Positions 47,565-59,284 of a stretch of DNA of 64,000 bases are shown in pieces. The translations under genes were made by a program, and so were the position numbers. The DNA is from Delphinus delphis (taxonomy: Eukaryota > Chordata > Mammalia > Artiodactyla > Delphinidae). The stretch is from positions 22,428,148 to 22,492,147 of the forward strand of contig NC_082687.1 of assembly GCF_949987515.2 (NCBI RefSeq), read 5' to 3'. The notes beneath the pieces were generated by a model, which saw nothing but the letters and a program-made list of their open reading frames with translations, was not told the DNA's origin and ran no database searches. The first letter of the stretch is position 1. Each line of letters begins with the position of its first letter.

Positions 47565-47569
47565 GAGAG
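47222..47569 (+). mobile_element. L1 3' UTR insertion with A/G-rich tail
   Basis: Contains 'taaaataattggctggtggg', the polypurine 'ccaagagggaggggatatgg', then 'gaagcaattatactccaata' and AATAAA. The tail at 47490-47569 is an impure run of A with G interruptions. The target-site duplication 'agagaaagctgccagg' is perfect, at 47206-47221 and 47570-47585. Frames of 93 and 111 codons on the minus strand are shadows. Confidence 0.97.
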
Positions 47570-47585
47570 AGAGAAAGCTGCCAGG

Positions 47586-48113
47586 CACGCCACACAGGAG
47601 GTTGCACCTAGGGACAGATGAAAGCAAGCTGGGGCTGTATGGGGAAGCTTAAATATGGCAACCCTAGTGGGGTTACAGAGGTTTCACAGACTCCCTGTGG
47701 GTTGGCTAATTTGAATAATTTTGTCAGCATTTGGTACATAGAGGTTGTCCCTAGTTGTCTGGTACCCGGCCCCAGAGTGATTAGGAATGACATATAGTGA
47801 CCTGGAGTTTGAAAGCCCCATGAGGGAAGCGGTGGCTGTGTAGACTTAACCAACAGCTCAAAAAGGGGAACTGCCTGACTTCTAGCTGGGACCTCAAAAC
47901 TGGAATAAGGTAGCGTTAAAAAAATAAAATAAAAACAAAGGACATTATACCTTATTTGTTTCTATAATCCAATCAGAACCAAAGATCTCTAATTTAAGAT
48001 AATTTGTAATCCTGCTTATTAATACACTTTGAAAATAAGACAATATTTCAAATATTCCACACAATAAGAGGGGAAGAATTTTCTCAATTATTGGCAGATG
48101 GACACACAGGTAA
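47586..48113. other. Non-coding, no recognised feature
   Basis: No gene is supported; the 81-codon minus frame at 47608-47853 has no recognisable features. Confidence 0.5.
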
Positions 48114-48475
48114 TGTCTTAGCTCAGGCTGCTATAAAAAAAACATAGACTGGTGGCTTAAACAGCAGATATTTATTTCTCACAGTTCTGGACAATGGATG
48201 TCTAAGGTCAGGGCTTCAGCATGGCTGGGTTCCAGTGAGGGCTCTCTTCCTGACTTGCAAAAGACCACCTTCTCCCTGTGTCCCCACCTGGCAGAGGAGA
48301 GCAATCTCTCTAGTGTCTCTTCTTATAAGGGCACTAATTCCATCATAAGGGTCCCACCTTCATGACCTAATCTAACTCTAATTACTTCCCAAAGCCTTAT
48401 TTCCAAACACCATCACCTTGGGAGTTAGAACTTTAACATCTGAATTTGGGGGGGAAACAATTCAGTCCACAGACA
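48114..48475 (-). mobile_element. MaLR LTR, MLT1-like
   Basis: On the plus strand it runs from 'tgtcttagctcaggctgct' through 'cagatatttatttctcacag', 'tcttcttataagggcactaa' and 'cttcatgacctaatctaact' to 'caattcagtccacagaca'. This is the usual antisense order of MLT1. Confidence 0.87.
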
Positions 48476-48689
48476 GCATGCAACTTCAGATCAACATTTG
48501 CCATAGGTCAAAAGTAAATGCAGGGCACAAAAATCTCACTGGTTCTGATCCCAAAATCTAACTCTCAAAAATGATGTCCTATAAGCATGACATAATCTCT
48601 TAATTGAAATAAGTTTGAATATAGACAAGTATACTATGCAGGGAAAAAATTAGCACAGTAGGCTTGATGTTGCCCAATTCTAACATTTC

Positions 48690-49250
48690 TTTAGAAGGGC
48701 CTGCTTGTGGGGTTGACCTTGGCCTCACATGGGAATTTGGCTTTTGGAATGTTCCCTTCATTATTAGTTGATAAGGCTGTTTTGCATGCTTGGGGCCTGA
48801 ACGCTGCTGTATCAGTCTGACTAGGTTGTTTGTAAAAATGTGGTTTATGGGGAACACCTGCTCTCCTTCTTGGTGTCTGGGATTTTGGTAATTGTGGCTG
48901 GTAGTACAGGTACAGAGTATTTGCATGACCAGCTTCCAAAAAAAACTGTCAGCTCTATTATTCAGGCTTCCCTAACCAGAAAGACTTCATACACATTGCC
49001 TCAGTTCATAGCTGAAGGAAGAAGCATGTTCTGTGCAACCCTGGCTGAGAAGAGCTTTGGAAGCTGTGTCTGGACCCTCCAGACCCCGTTGGGTGAGTCT
49101 TTATAAAACTTTCTGTGAATTAATGGAGATCGTTACTGGCTTTGCTTTGTGTCTCTTCACTGTAATAAACCACAGCCATGAGTACAATTAAGGCCCAGAG
49201 TCCCATGAGTCCCAGTGAATTATTGAACATGTGGGTGGTCAGGGCACACT
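48690..49250 (+). mobile_element. ERVL-type LTR, MER21-like
   Basis: Ordered LTR features: 'ctgctgtatcagtctgacta', 'ggttgtttgtaaaaatgtgg', 'agaagcatgttctgtgcaac', then a polyadenylation region 'cttcactgtaataaaccaca' and the end 'attgaacatgtgggtggtca'. The last part is homologous to the antisense LTR at 22343-22640. A 39-bp segment at 49099-49137 has an exact second copy at 50265-50303. Frames of 82-108 codons here are non-coding. The family name is tentative. Confidence 0.65.
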
Positions 49251-49589
49251 TAAAACATACACATGGAAGGCTACAAACCAGATTTCTTGTAGTTTCTCAC
49301 TTTTAGAGAATAGATGCCCAACATTTCAGTAGAGATCACAAAACTGGACTCCTAAATATTGTTGCCACTTATAGGGAATAATTTATTGACTTTTTGCAAA
49401 CCAGAACCAGAACCAAAGTTATCCATGAACCAGAAATAAAAACAAAACAGCACAGGGAAAAACAGGGTAAAATAAGTCAGCAAAGGTAAGTTTCTATTGC
49501 CACTTCTGATTCACTCTGGAGGAGCAAACTAAGATATGCATAGATAAAGTTGCTTCAAGGGTCACTTGAAGAACAAGTTCATATAATTC

Positions 49590-49865
49590 ATAGAAAAAGG
49601 CATGCTGAGATAAGTGTTCTAAGAGCAAAACAAAACTAGTTAATGCCCTACAGGGTATTAAAATCATAATCTTTCTAGTTATCTTTTCTAACTGATAGAA
49701 ATCATTTATATCTCTTCCAGACAAAAATTAACATGTAATTTGACACCATCTGGGCCTTAATCAGTGACTCAAACAAAGGTACATCTCTATAAAATGATAT
49801 AATACTTAGGTACATCAGTTAGGCAATGCTCCACCATGATGTTATAAAGAAGCACCGTCATCCTT
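49590..49865 (+). repeat. Unclassified old repeat, copy B
   Basis: Homologous partner of 42955-43265 in the same orientation, about 6.6 kb away. It starts about 340 bp after the MER21-like LTR, so it could be decayed internal sequence of that element, but copy A has no LTR that I recognise beside it. Confidence 0.65.
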
Positions 49866-52205
49866 TTGTTCTATTTTGAAGCTTTAGGTAATTTTTCTTA
49901 TCAAAGTGATAAAAACTCTATTGGTAATAAACAGTTGTATATAGTATCCTTCAGGTTATACATGGTTATAATTGGAAAACTTACTTGAATCAGAAATAAA
50001 ATTTACTCATGCAATCTTAATTCTAACATTGATAACTTATGACAAAAGGTCATTTGACTCATTCTACTGAATTAATTATATTTATGAAAAGATTGTGCTA
50101 TACAGATACCGTAGTAACACCAGAATAAAATAATGGGTAATATATTTTTCAGTGGGGACGTATCACACTATATTCATTTTAATTAAACCAGTGGAAGAGA
50201 TGTGTGCTTCTTTGAGGTATGAAGTATCATGGAAAAGGGTTCTTCCATAGGCTGAGAATTGTAGCTTTATAAAACTTTCTGTGAATTAATGGAGATCGTT
50301 ACTATATACTATTCACAATTGATACTGTAGTCTGCAATACCTAAGTCCTGCTGCCATCTGATTCCTAAAAAATGAAAATAACTTTCAGTGAGTGCATGCT
50401 GGGTAAGATCAAGTTGGATGGCCCAGAAGGAAGGAGGGGTTAATGAATAGGTTTGACAAAAAGAAGGGCAAATGCATTGCAGAAGAAAACTTGATAAAAT
50501 AAATAGGCTTATCTAATATTTATGAGCCTGACTATTTCATAACACCTCTAGAAACTGAATTGAAGTCTAATAAACTAAAAACAACCTCTCTGCCTTTCGT
50601 TGTACCAGATGATAGCGAATCATGCCTGTGAAATGAAGCGTTCATTATACTTGAGCTTGCAAGGAGATTGATATTACTCTTGTTAATTTCTACACCTATT
50701 TAAGGACTAGTCTTACCTTCCACATTTCACAGAAGAGCACTGAATATTCCTCAGAAAACCCTTGCACTGATAATGATTAGAGGCTGCTTTTCTCATAATT
50801 CCTATAAACGTAATCAGGCCAGCATGTTTGCAAGAGTAACACAAACAATCACAAATCCAAGTCCCGATTAATGGAAAGCCAACAGGAAAGAAATATTTGG
50901 CAGAAATCTCAGAGTCAAGAGGAGAGCAGAAAATGGGAATTGGGGACAAGCAATGTAATTGTTTTCTATCTCAAAAGATGAAAAGCCTGAATCTTTAAAA
51001 ACAGCTTGCAATTTGCAATTTGAATTCTTTTTCACTCTTAAGTATTCAATAGGGAAAACAACAGTTATGCCAATGCTGTGACCTTTGAAAAGGGCTTGTA
51101 GTTTTCTGGGAGCTGCTATGGCTGGTTAATAGAAATGAGATATGGTCCAAGTTGCTAAAATGCTAAAATCTCACAAAGAAAAGGAGGTATAACCTGAAAA
51201 TTCTTCTTGGACTTTAAGGGACTTTCTCTCCCTCCATTCCAGGGAACAGAGTGACAGCCCATGTGCCAATATTGTTAACACAAACTCTTCTTTACATGGT
51301 TCTCTGGTTCTGGCTCCTTCAGTAAGCTTCTCTGGTGGTCACTCCGGGGATGCCAGACCTGAAACTATGAGCAGTTGTTTTCTTTCTGCAAAATTTTACT
51401 TCACTGGGGGAGTAACTCCCTCATTAATTTCCCTCAAACATCACTCATGTCAGGCTGGAGTATTTAATGAAACTGTATTAAAGGCTTAATAATAATAATA
51501 ATGATAATAATAATAATAATGGACTCATTACATACAAAATTTAAAACTGGATATCAGGTAGTAATATTTCCATAATTTTATACCAATACCCATTCCTAGA
51601 GTGTTTCTTTCTGTGGGTCTTTTTTCTCAGTCCTCAACTTGTTGGTAGTTTCCATGTCTCACTCATCTTAACTAAAAACTAGGAAGACAATAATGACAAC
51701 AATGAAGCCTTTTATTTATTTGAACAGCTCTTAATCCAAAGCCTTAAATAGTTTTATCTGGCCCCAAGCCAAGATATAAAAATATTAAAATTAAGGTCAA
51801 TATTCAGTTCTGACACGTTCCAGGCCTATGGTCTTCAACAACTCAGTTTGAAGCATAGTATTTGTGTTGTTTTACTAGACTCACAACTTTTAAATATCTT
51901 GGTCTAATGCTTAGTCTTTTTGATTTTTTGCCAGTACAGAGTTTTCCCAGGAAAATATTTTATCAACGTGGTTCCTTCCAATATAAAAAAAGGATCTCCC
52001 CAGGGTAAATTTTTAGTTCATCCCTGAAGTGCTGAAATTGTCTGTGATCCCTAAAATGACAACCTCTATAGCTTTGCTAATTTGAATATTGAAGATCACC
52101 TCCAAAAATCAGTGGGACATTTTGTACAAATAGGTGCTCAAGTCGTTATGATGAAAAGGGGAAAAGAGGGTTGCTCTCGAATTTTTAGTGGCCATTTTAG
52201 TAAAT
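49866..52205. other. Non-coding; AAT microsatellite
   Basis: Holds the second copy of the 39-bp duplicate (50265-50303) and an (AAT)n microsatellite with one G interruption at about 51486-51520. No gene is supported; the minus frame at 50713-50949 (78 codons) is unremarkable. Confidence 0.5.
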
Positions 52206-52209
52206 GACT

Positions 52210-53330
52210 GTTATGCAAAGATTTTTTTTTAATAAAAAGACAAGCCACAGATTGGCAGAAAACATTTGGAAATTACATATCCAACACAGGACTACTGTCT
52301 AGGATATGATATGAATATCTAGAATATGACAACTCAACAGTGAAAAGTCAAATAATTCAGTTAAAAATAGAGCAAAAGTCTTGAAGATTCATTTCATCAC
52401 AGAGGACAAATAGATGGCAAAAAAGCACATAAAAAGTTGTTCGCTATCATTAGCCCCTGGAGAAATGAAAAATAAAACCACAATGAGAATCACTAAACAC
52501 CTATCAGAATGGCTAAAATAGAAACAGTGAGAACACCAAATGCTGGTGAGGATGTGGAGAAACTGGATCACTCACACATTGTTGGTGGGAACATAAAATG
52601 GCATAAGTTACTCTGAAAAATAATCTGGCAGTTTATTAAAAAAAACACAACAACAACAAAAAAAACAAGAAAAACACAAAAAAACACAACAAATGTACAA
52701 TTATCATATAACCTAGAAATTGTACTTCAGGGCATTTATCTGAGACAAATGGAAACATATTCATGCAAAAATCTGTCCATGAATGTTTATGACAGCGTTA
52801 TCTGTAATAGCTAAAAGCTGCTAACAGATGTCCTTCAACAGATAAATGGTTAAGCAAACTGTAAAATACCCAAACCATGAAATTCTATACAGCAATAAAA
52901 GGGAATGAAGTACTGATACACGTGACAATCTGTATGAGTCTCCAAAGAATTATGAGTGAAAAAAAAGGCCAATCTCCAAAAGTTACACTCTGTAGGATTC
53001 CACTTATCTAACATTCTTAAAATTACAAAATTATAGAAATGAAGAGAAGATTAGTAGTTACCAAGAGTTAAGTAGGGGGGTGGAGATGGGAAGGAGCTGG
53101 GTATAGCTATAATACGGCAATTTGAGGGATTTTTGTAGTGATGGAAATATCTTTACTGTAATGATCTCAATTGTATCAATAACAATTTCCTAGTTGTGAT
53201 ATTGTCCTGTAGTTTGCAAGATGTTACCGTAAGGGGAACTGGACAAAGGATCCTTGGGATCTCTCTGTTATTTCTTAACAACTGCATGTGAATATATAAT
53301 CATGTCAAAATTAAAAGTTTAATTTAAAAA
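52210..53330 (+). mobile_element. Old L1 3' segment (ORF2 C-terminus and 3' UTR)
   Basis: Runs colinearly with the end of older L1: 'agacaagccacagattggca', 'atggctaaaatagaaacagt', 'aatgctggtgaggatgtgga', 'gttggtgggaacataaaatg', 'aatgtttatgacagcgttat' and 'tgtccttcaacagataaatg'. An impure A/C-rich run at 52638-52692 interrupts it. All frames are broken. Confidence 0.93.
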
Positions 53331-53814
53331 CTATGGTGCAACATTCCTTTTTAAGATAGCTTTCAAGGTCCAGGTTCCCACTAAAATGATGAACCAGCAA
53401 GACTGTTGGCTTTCTCCCCCAAGGTCAATCCCTGAGCAACTATGGGGGGAAACAAAGAAAAAAAATAAATGTATAAAATGATTTAAAATCTCCTGGTGTG
53501 ACAAGGATTATTTTGAAGCCTTGTGTAGGTATGTGGTTTTTACCTGGGGAAAGAAACAGCCAGGTGAGACTGTGGAAGGATAAAATTTCAAGGAACTGTT
53601 GGAGTTCTGCTTTTGTTTCTCTCCTGACATTGCCTAGGGACAAACAGTGCCGGTCCCTGCACCTGCTGCTACTCAAGGCTCCAGTTGAGCTGTCATCAAA
53701 AGTAAATTCATGCCAGATAAGAAGCCTTGTGCCCTGAGCATCAGATGAAAAAAAAAAAGAGGAAGAGCTAATTTTAGATAGTCACTTTCCAACACCTCCC
53801 CTTCCAAATTTTCC
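53331..53814. other. Non-coding, no recognised feature
   Basis: Two short frames on opposite strands overlap at 53440-53737 and neither shows recognisable features. An A-run lies at 53747-53758. Confidence 0.5.
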
Positions 53815-53831
53815 AAGGGCTGGTGAATTGC

Positions 53832-54011
53832 TGATGCAGGGGACACGGGTTTGTGCCCCGGTCTGGGAAGATCCCACGTGCCGCGGAGCGGCTGGGCCCG
53901 TGAGCCATGGCCGCTGAGCCTGTGCGTTCGGAGCCTGTGCTCCACAGCGGGAGAGGCCACAACAGTGAGAGGCCTGCGTACCGCAAAAAATAAAATAAAA
54001 TAAAATAAATA
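53832..54011 (+). mobile_element. CHR-type SINE, copy 7, 5'-truncated
   Basis: The copy starts inside the tRNA-like head at 'tgatgcaggggacacgggtt', so the A-box region is missing. The body and a tail of AAAAT units are intact. A 9-bp repeat 'aagggctgg' at 53815-53823 and 54012-54020 is a likely target-site duplication; about 8 bp of unrelated sequence lie between it and the SINE start. Frames of 70-130 codons here are shadows. Confidence 0.93.
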
Positions 54012-54020
54012 AAGGGCTGG

Positions 54021-54359
54021 AGGCACTCTTACAGAGAGCCCATGAGTGGAGGGAAGCCGAGGCACTGAAGGCCGGTGTTACTGTGAGTCCTTGTCGGAGG
54101 CCCACCAAGCTCTACACGTGCATTCCTGATGCACCTAACAGGTGTCATGGTAAAATCATGTCTGCAGGGAATAACTAGCCTACCAGATATTAAAATTAAA
54201 AGGCTTAGTTAAACCCTAAAACTACAGGTTAACCAAACATAACTGCAGTTGTGTGACTGCAGGAAGACCTTTGCATGAAGCTTATAGATGAATGTGTTCC
54301 AGAGACTTCCTGTGCTCAATCAGCTCATCATGTGATAGTTTTAATTAAAAGTCTATCAT
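54021..54359. other. Non-coding spacer
   Basis: No recognised repeat and no gene between the two SINEs. Confidence 0.5.
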
Positions 54360-54583
54360 GGGGCTTCCATGGCACAGTGGTTGCAGTGGTTGAGAGTCCG
54401 CAGTGGTTGAGAGTCCGATGCAGGGGACATGGGTTCGTGCCCCGGTCCGGGAAGATCCCACATGCCCCGGAGCGGCTGGGCCCGTGAGCCATGGCCGCTG
54501 AGCCTGCGCGTCCGGAGCCTGTGCTCCGCAACCGGAGAAGCCACAACAGTGAGAGGCCTGCGTACCGCAAATAAATAAATAAA
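54360..54583 (+). mobile_element. CHR-type SINE, copy 8, with duplicated head segment
   Basis: The body and the tail of AAAT units are normal, but the tRNA-like head is rearranged. The 17-bp unit 'cagtggttgagagtccg' is tandemly repeated at 54384-54400 and 54401-54417, and its first 9 bp also occur at 54375-54383. The usual 'cctgccgatg' part is shortened to 'atg'. This alters the A-box region of the internal promoter. No clear target-site duplication was found. Confidence 0.95.
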
Positions 54584-54789
54584 GAGGCACTTCTTCTAAT
54601 ACATTTATCTATGGGAAATAAAGGAATTATTTGGGGTGACTTAAGAGTGTTTAGTTGTTTTATTTTTCTTTAAACCCTATGGCTCATCAACCCTTCATTC
54701 CATGAGCTCATTGGGGCTCACTGGACTGGAGATGGCTTTGCCCCCACATGTATCATCTGACAGTGTAGTCAGTACCACGATGGGAAAAT
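54584..54789. other. Non-coding spacer
   Basis: No gene and no recognised repeat. Confidence 0.5.
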
Positions 54790-57300
54790 GAGCTCAAAGG
54801 ACAAAATAATAAAACTTTTGAAGACTCCAAGTATTAAGAAGAAAAGCAACATACTGCATTAAATATTCCATTAAAGCAAAAATACAAAAACGAAAGAACC
54901 AAGACTTTAAAATTAGACTAATAAACATATGAAAAGAGGTAAGGGATGATATTAGCAATATTAAATGAGAATTAATTTTTTAAAAAATCTAGATATTTAA
55001 GTTATAAAACATAAAATAATTAGAATAGAGTCACAGAGAAATAAACTTCAACCCCTCCCCCCAAATATGAAATCCCTCAGCCTAAAAGACACTAAAAGAC
55101 CAAATAAAAGAATGAAGGAAAAGCTCATCCTTTGCCACACTAAAATGGTATGTTTGAATATCAAAGACAAAGAGAAAATTTTCGAAGCTGACCGAAGCAA
55201 AAGATCACATATAAAGGAATAAGAATTGGGTTGATAATATTTTTTTCACAAAAAAATGGATGTAGGAAACAATAAAATACTCTTTCAAAACTATTCATGA
55301 AAAGATTATAAAAACTAGAGTGTGACATATGGCTAAACTCTTGATTAAAGACTTAAAGACATTTAATTTTATTCTGAAAATAAACATGAGGTTACTAGAG
55401 CAAAGATCAGAGTTATTACTTAAGGTAATAACTGTGCCCATTTCCCTGTGTCTCATACCCCACAGGCTCTGCTTGAGGGCCAGCTATCACCTTGCACATA
55501 TGGGGGTGCAGAGGAGGAACCCTGAAATTATTAATCTGGGAGTTTATTTGGATTAGCTGATCATCAACCACCTTTTCTTCTTAGAGAGGGAGATAAACTT
55601 AATCTCCCTAAGTAAACAAAATTTTCTTGGAAAAGAAGTGGAAAGTCCCTGGGTTCTTACCTTTTAGACTGTATATAAACCTCTCTAGGGGAAAAATACA
55701 ACAATCATCTCAGCTTACAACTCTTAAAATGTCTCCCTGGTGTTGTGGTTTATCCCCCTTTGAAATGTAAGCACATGTCTCTAAACAGGTAAATCTCCAC
55801 AGAGTTCTTTTGCTATTTATTCAGCCATCTTTAGAATATCAAGGTTTGTCCTTTAACCAAGGACTCTGTTTCCTTCACTCAGAAATCCCTAGCCATTCAG
55901 AAACATGAAAATATTTACTTCTTGACAACTGCCATTCAAATACAGGGACATGATAAAAATATTCCCTGACTTATGATTTTGGATAAATTACATAAAAAAG
56001 AGAAAAAAGCAAATCCAGGAAACACTATAAGGGATATATGAAAAAAATATAGCCAAAACCTTGTTAAAATTAATATTGTCTTACTAAACCCCCCAAAAGG
56101 GGAAATAGGTTTATAATAACTGCAAAATGAAAGACTAGAGAATATGAAAGAGGGATCAAAGTGGTGCATAAGTACCAAAAAGTGCAAGAGTTTGCTAACA
56201 TTCTTGCCATTAAAAAAAGTACCAGTCAAAAAGAAAGAAAAATAAACTTAGATACAATAGGAAAAACTTTAAAGTGACAGAAACAGATACAAATTCATCA
56301 ATGTTTACAGTAAATGTAAACAGATTAAAAAACATGTTGACAGAATGGATAAGGAAGCAAAAGAACATTCAAAGAATGAGAGAGAAGATAAATAACAAGA
56401 CACATCAGACAAATATCCATTAAAAGAAAGCTGTGTAGCTAAATTAATATCAGATAAAATGGATGTTAATATATGAAGTACTTGTTAAAGATTGAGTATC
56501 ATTATCCAATGATAAAAATTTCCATGAAGTAAGAAGCTCCAGCAATTTAAAACATGATGCTCCTAATTTTAAAAAGCCTGAAATATAATTAAGGGAGAAA
56601 TGGATAAATCCATCATCATGGATTTCAACATATTGTTCTCCATTGATAGATAAACCACAGAAAATAATCAGGAAGTATATAGATCTGAACAACATGATTA
56701 ACAAATTTGAATGAGTACACGTATGTCCAATTTTGCAGCCAACAATTAAAGAATGCATATATCTCTCAAGCATATATGGAAGGTTTCTTATGACATTTTA
56801 TCATAAAGGAAATGAACACAATATATTTCAAGGATACCATAGATATTACACAGATCATGATCTCTAAAGACAATATAATTAAGTTAGAAGTTATTTTTCA
56901 AAAGATGAAAGAAAAATACTTTCCCATATATTTGAAGTTTTTTAAAAGACTGTTACATAATAAATGAAAGTTTAAGAGAAATAAATAATTCCTAGGATTG
57001 TATGATAATAGAAGATAATTTCAGCTTATAAAGCAAAACTTACGAGTTGTGGTCAAAGTGATCCTTTGAGAGGGATTTATAGTCTTAAATATTAATATTA
57101 GAAAAGAAGAAATATTCAAAATCAGTTGTCCTAAGGTGTATTTTGAGAATTTAGAAAATGAATACTAGAGTCAACCAAAGAAAAAGGAAAAAGAAAAAGA
57201 TGATAAAAATGAGTTGTGATTAATGAAAACAATGGTGCTATTTTAACTAGAATTTGATTATAAAGAAAACACATCAAATAGAAGGTAACAGTGACCTAAA
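54790..57300 (+). mobile_element. Old degraded L1 (5' and ORF2 N-terminal part), interrupted
   Basis: The A-rich text at 54790-55300 ('atcaaagacaaagagaaaat', 'gaagcaaaagatcacatata') and at 56230-57300 ('gtgtagctaaattaatatca', 'aaatccatcatcatggattt', 'gatctgaacaacatgattaa') is colinear with the early part of older L1, including the ORF2 endonuclease region. It is heavily mutated with no frame left; sequence similarity is from memory and weaker at the ends. Confidence 0.6.
55330..55930. other. Unclassified insertion within the old L1
   Basis: The composition changes from A-rich to mixed. It carries a TATA-like 'ctgtatataaacctctct' at about 55670 and resembles an LTR ('cctgggttcttacctttta'), but no clear ends or duplications were found. 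The 75-codon frame at 55329-55556 is not recognised. Confidence 0.35.
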
Positions 57301-58155
57301 AGAAAGAAAGAGCTTTTCTCTCAACCTTCCTCTTATTCAGGAAAACTGACACCATTTCTCCCTTTCCTTCAGTGTTAACTCTACCCTCTGCTTCTGGGGA
57401 CTTCTGCCACACCACCCTGTGACAAAGAGTGAAATCGTGGGAGGTCAGGGGCACCCACCCACAGGATTCCTGTGGGAATCACTCCTGTGAGGGTTTAGTT
57501 TGCACATGCACTGCCTCATTTTTGCAGAGAAAAATGAAGTTTGGAGAAATCAGAAGCTATTAAACACTGGTCCTCAAAAGGCTGAGTACATGCTGGTCCT
57601 GAGCCGTTTGGCAAAGGAGTAGTGATGTACACTGTCTTACTTCAGGCTTTCCAGCAATATACTCTTACCCCATCACTGAGCAAGATTCTAAAACTCCCCA
57701 AAGATCAGAACTTGTTTGGTGGGGACAGAAAGAAGATTTTAGCTTAGATTTCCATGTCTTTAATTTGTGTTAAATGTAAACACTGGCCGACTTCCTTATT
57801 TTCCACCCAATTAATCCACTGCATGGTTCAGTAGCTCTGACTTCACCCTGACACCCTGATTATGGTCATGTGAACACTGGCTCCTACTGCTGTTATAAGT
57901 GTCCTGTTCTGCGTTGGGTCCAAATGTCCAAAACAGTCTCACATTGTTGGGGTGGGGAGGAATGTATCTGTGCGTGTGTATGTGTATATGTATATATATA
58001 TATATATATATGTAAAATGATGTACTCTGACCCAGGAAGAGTGGTGACTAGAGCACCAGGGTTTAATTGTTCTTTGTACACACTAAGAAATTAGAGAGGA
58101 AATATTCTTTTTTTCTCTTGATGGTCTGGAGTTAGTTATTTATGAAAGTGTTCTG
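57301..58155. other. Non-coding; TG/TA microsatellite
   Basis: A (TG)n(TA)n microsatellite lies at about 57970-58013. The stretch 57510-57570 weakly recalls a MIR core. No gene is supported. Confidence 0.55.
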
Positions 58156-58157
58156 GC

Positions 58158-58340
58158 TCTGTGGTTCCTAAATTTGCTCATCACTAAGAGTCACCCAAGT
58201 GCTAGTTAAAAGCACAGATTCCTGGACCTTTCCCTAGAGCTTCTAACTCAGGATGTCTGGGGTACAGCCTAGGTTCTGTATTTTGAACTTGTGCCCCCAG
58301 GGTACTTTTATGTTTGAACAGGTTTGAGAAACTTTGTTCT
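58158..58340 (+). mobile_element. hAT-Charlie MITE, MER5A-like
   Basis: It begins with 'ctgtggttcctaaatttgct', passes 'aagcacagattcctggacct' and 'cttctaactcaggatgtctg', and ends 'caggtttgagaaactttg'. This is the MER5A layout with near-complementary ends. Confidence 0.75.
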
Positions 58341-58689
58341 ACCTAGTTCCAGGTCTAAAAATTTATCCACAGTCTTTTGGGAATCACCCCAACAGAAGAT
58401 GGTATTCATTAATCTGCTATTTTCATTTAGTACACCTTTGTTTCTTAGCTTCTCTAAACCTTGGTTTTTTCACCAGAAATACAGAGATACTATTAATAAT
58501 AACATCTACCTTCAAGGGACTTTCAGAGAAAGCAATAAACTAAAGCCTGTAAAACACTTAGCATAAGACTTAGAAGAGAGCAATCCTGTACCGTTAGCTA
58601 CAATTATTATTATTTTGTATAACAATTTTTGCTTGCCTTACCTGACAGATTATTTAGAAAAATGTTGCAATTATTCTCCTCCCTGTACT
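58341..58689. other. Non-coding, no recognised feature
   Basis: Two overlapping plus frames at 58324-58566 show nothing recognisable. AT-rich. Confidence 0.5.
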
Positions 58690-59133
58690 AAGCTTCTGTG
58701 CAATGTGGCTTTTCAACAACTCTCATCAGGACATGGAGTCTATTTCCCCGACACTTGAATCCAGGATGCTCTTGTCAATCTTTCTGAGCAATAAAATACA
58801 GCAGCAGAAGTGCAGTTCTGTTAGTCTGAGCCTGGGCTTCAGGAGGTCTTGCAAACGTCCATTCTATGAAGGAGTCCACTCTAGCCTGCTGGAGGATGAG
58901 AGACCACATGGACCAGCCCAATCAGCCAGGTGTCTCAGCCCTGGCCCCAGAGATGTCTGGAGCCCAGTCAAGATCACCCATCCTATAGCTAACTGGAGAT
59001 AAATAAGTGAGCCCAACTGAGAGCAGCAAAAGCACCCAAATGACCCAAGAACTCATGAGGAGTAATAAGTGGGGATTGTTTTAAGGTACTAAGTTTTGGG
59101 GTAATTTGTTACACAGGCATAGATAACAGGTAC
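58690..59133 (+). mobile_element. MaLR LTR, MLT1-like
   Basis: Hallmarks in order: 'cttttcaacaactctcatca', 'gagagaccacatggaccagc', 'ccccagagatgtctggagcc', then 'ttttaaggtactaagttttg' and the end 'acacaggcatagataacagg'. The 99-codon frame inside is not a gene. Confidence 0.75.
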
Positions 59134-59284
59134 ATCTACTATATGCCAATTACTAGGAAACATTAGAGTTGCAAAGATAAATAAGGCACAATACTAGCTC
59201 TCAACGACAGAAAGCATGGTTTCACAAAGGAAAGAGACAGCTAAATACAATTACAAAACACAATTGTGCAAGGTTAAATTACGG

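Noticed and set aside
47187..47607. Minus frames of 93 and 111 codons
   Set aside because: They cover the antisense of an L1 3' UTR and its A-rich tail; the F-rich part is only the poly(A) in reverse.
48600..49106. Frames of 82-108 codons as a possible retroviral remnant gene
   Set aside because: The segment has LTR features (polyadenylation region, LTR end) and no recognisable viral protein motif.
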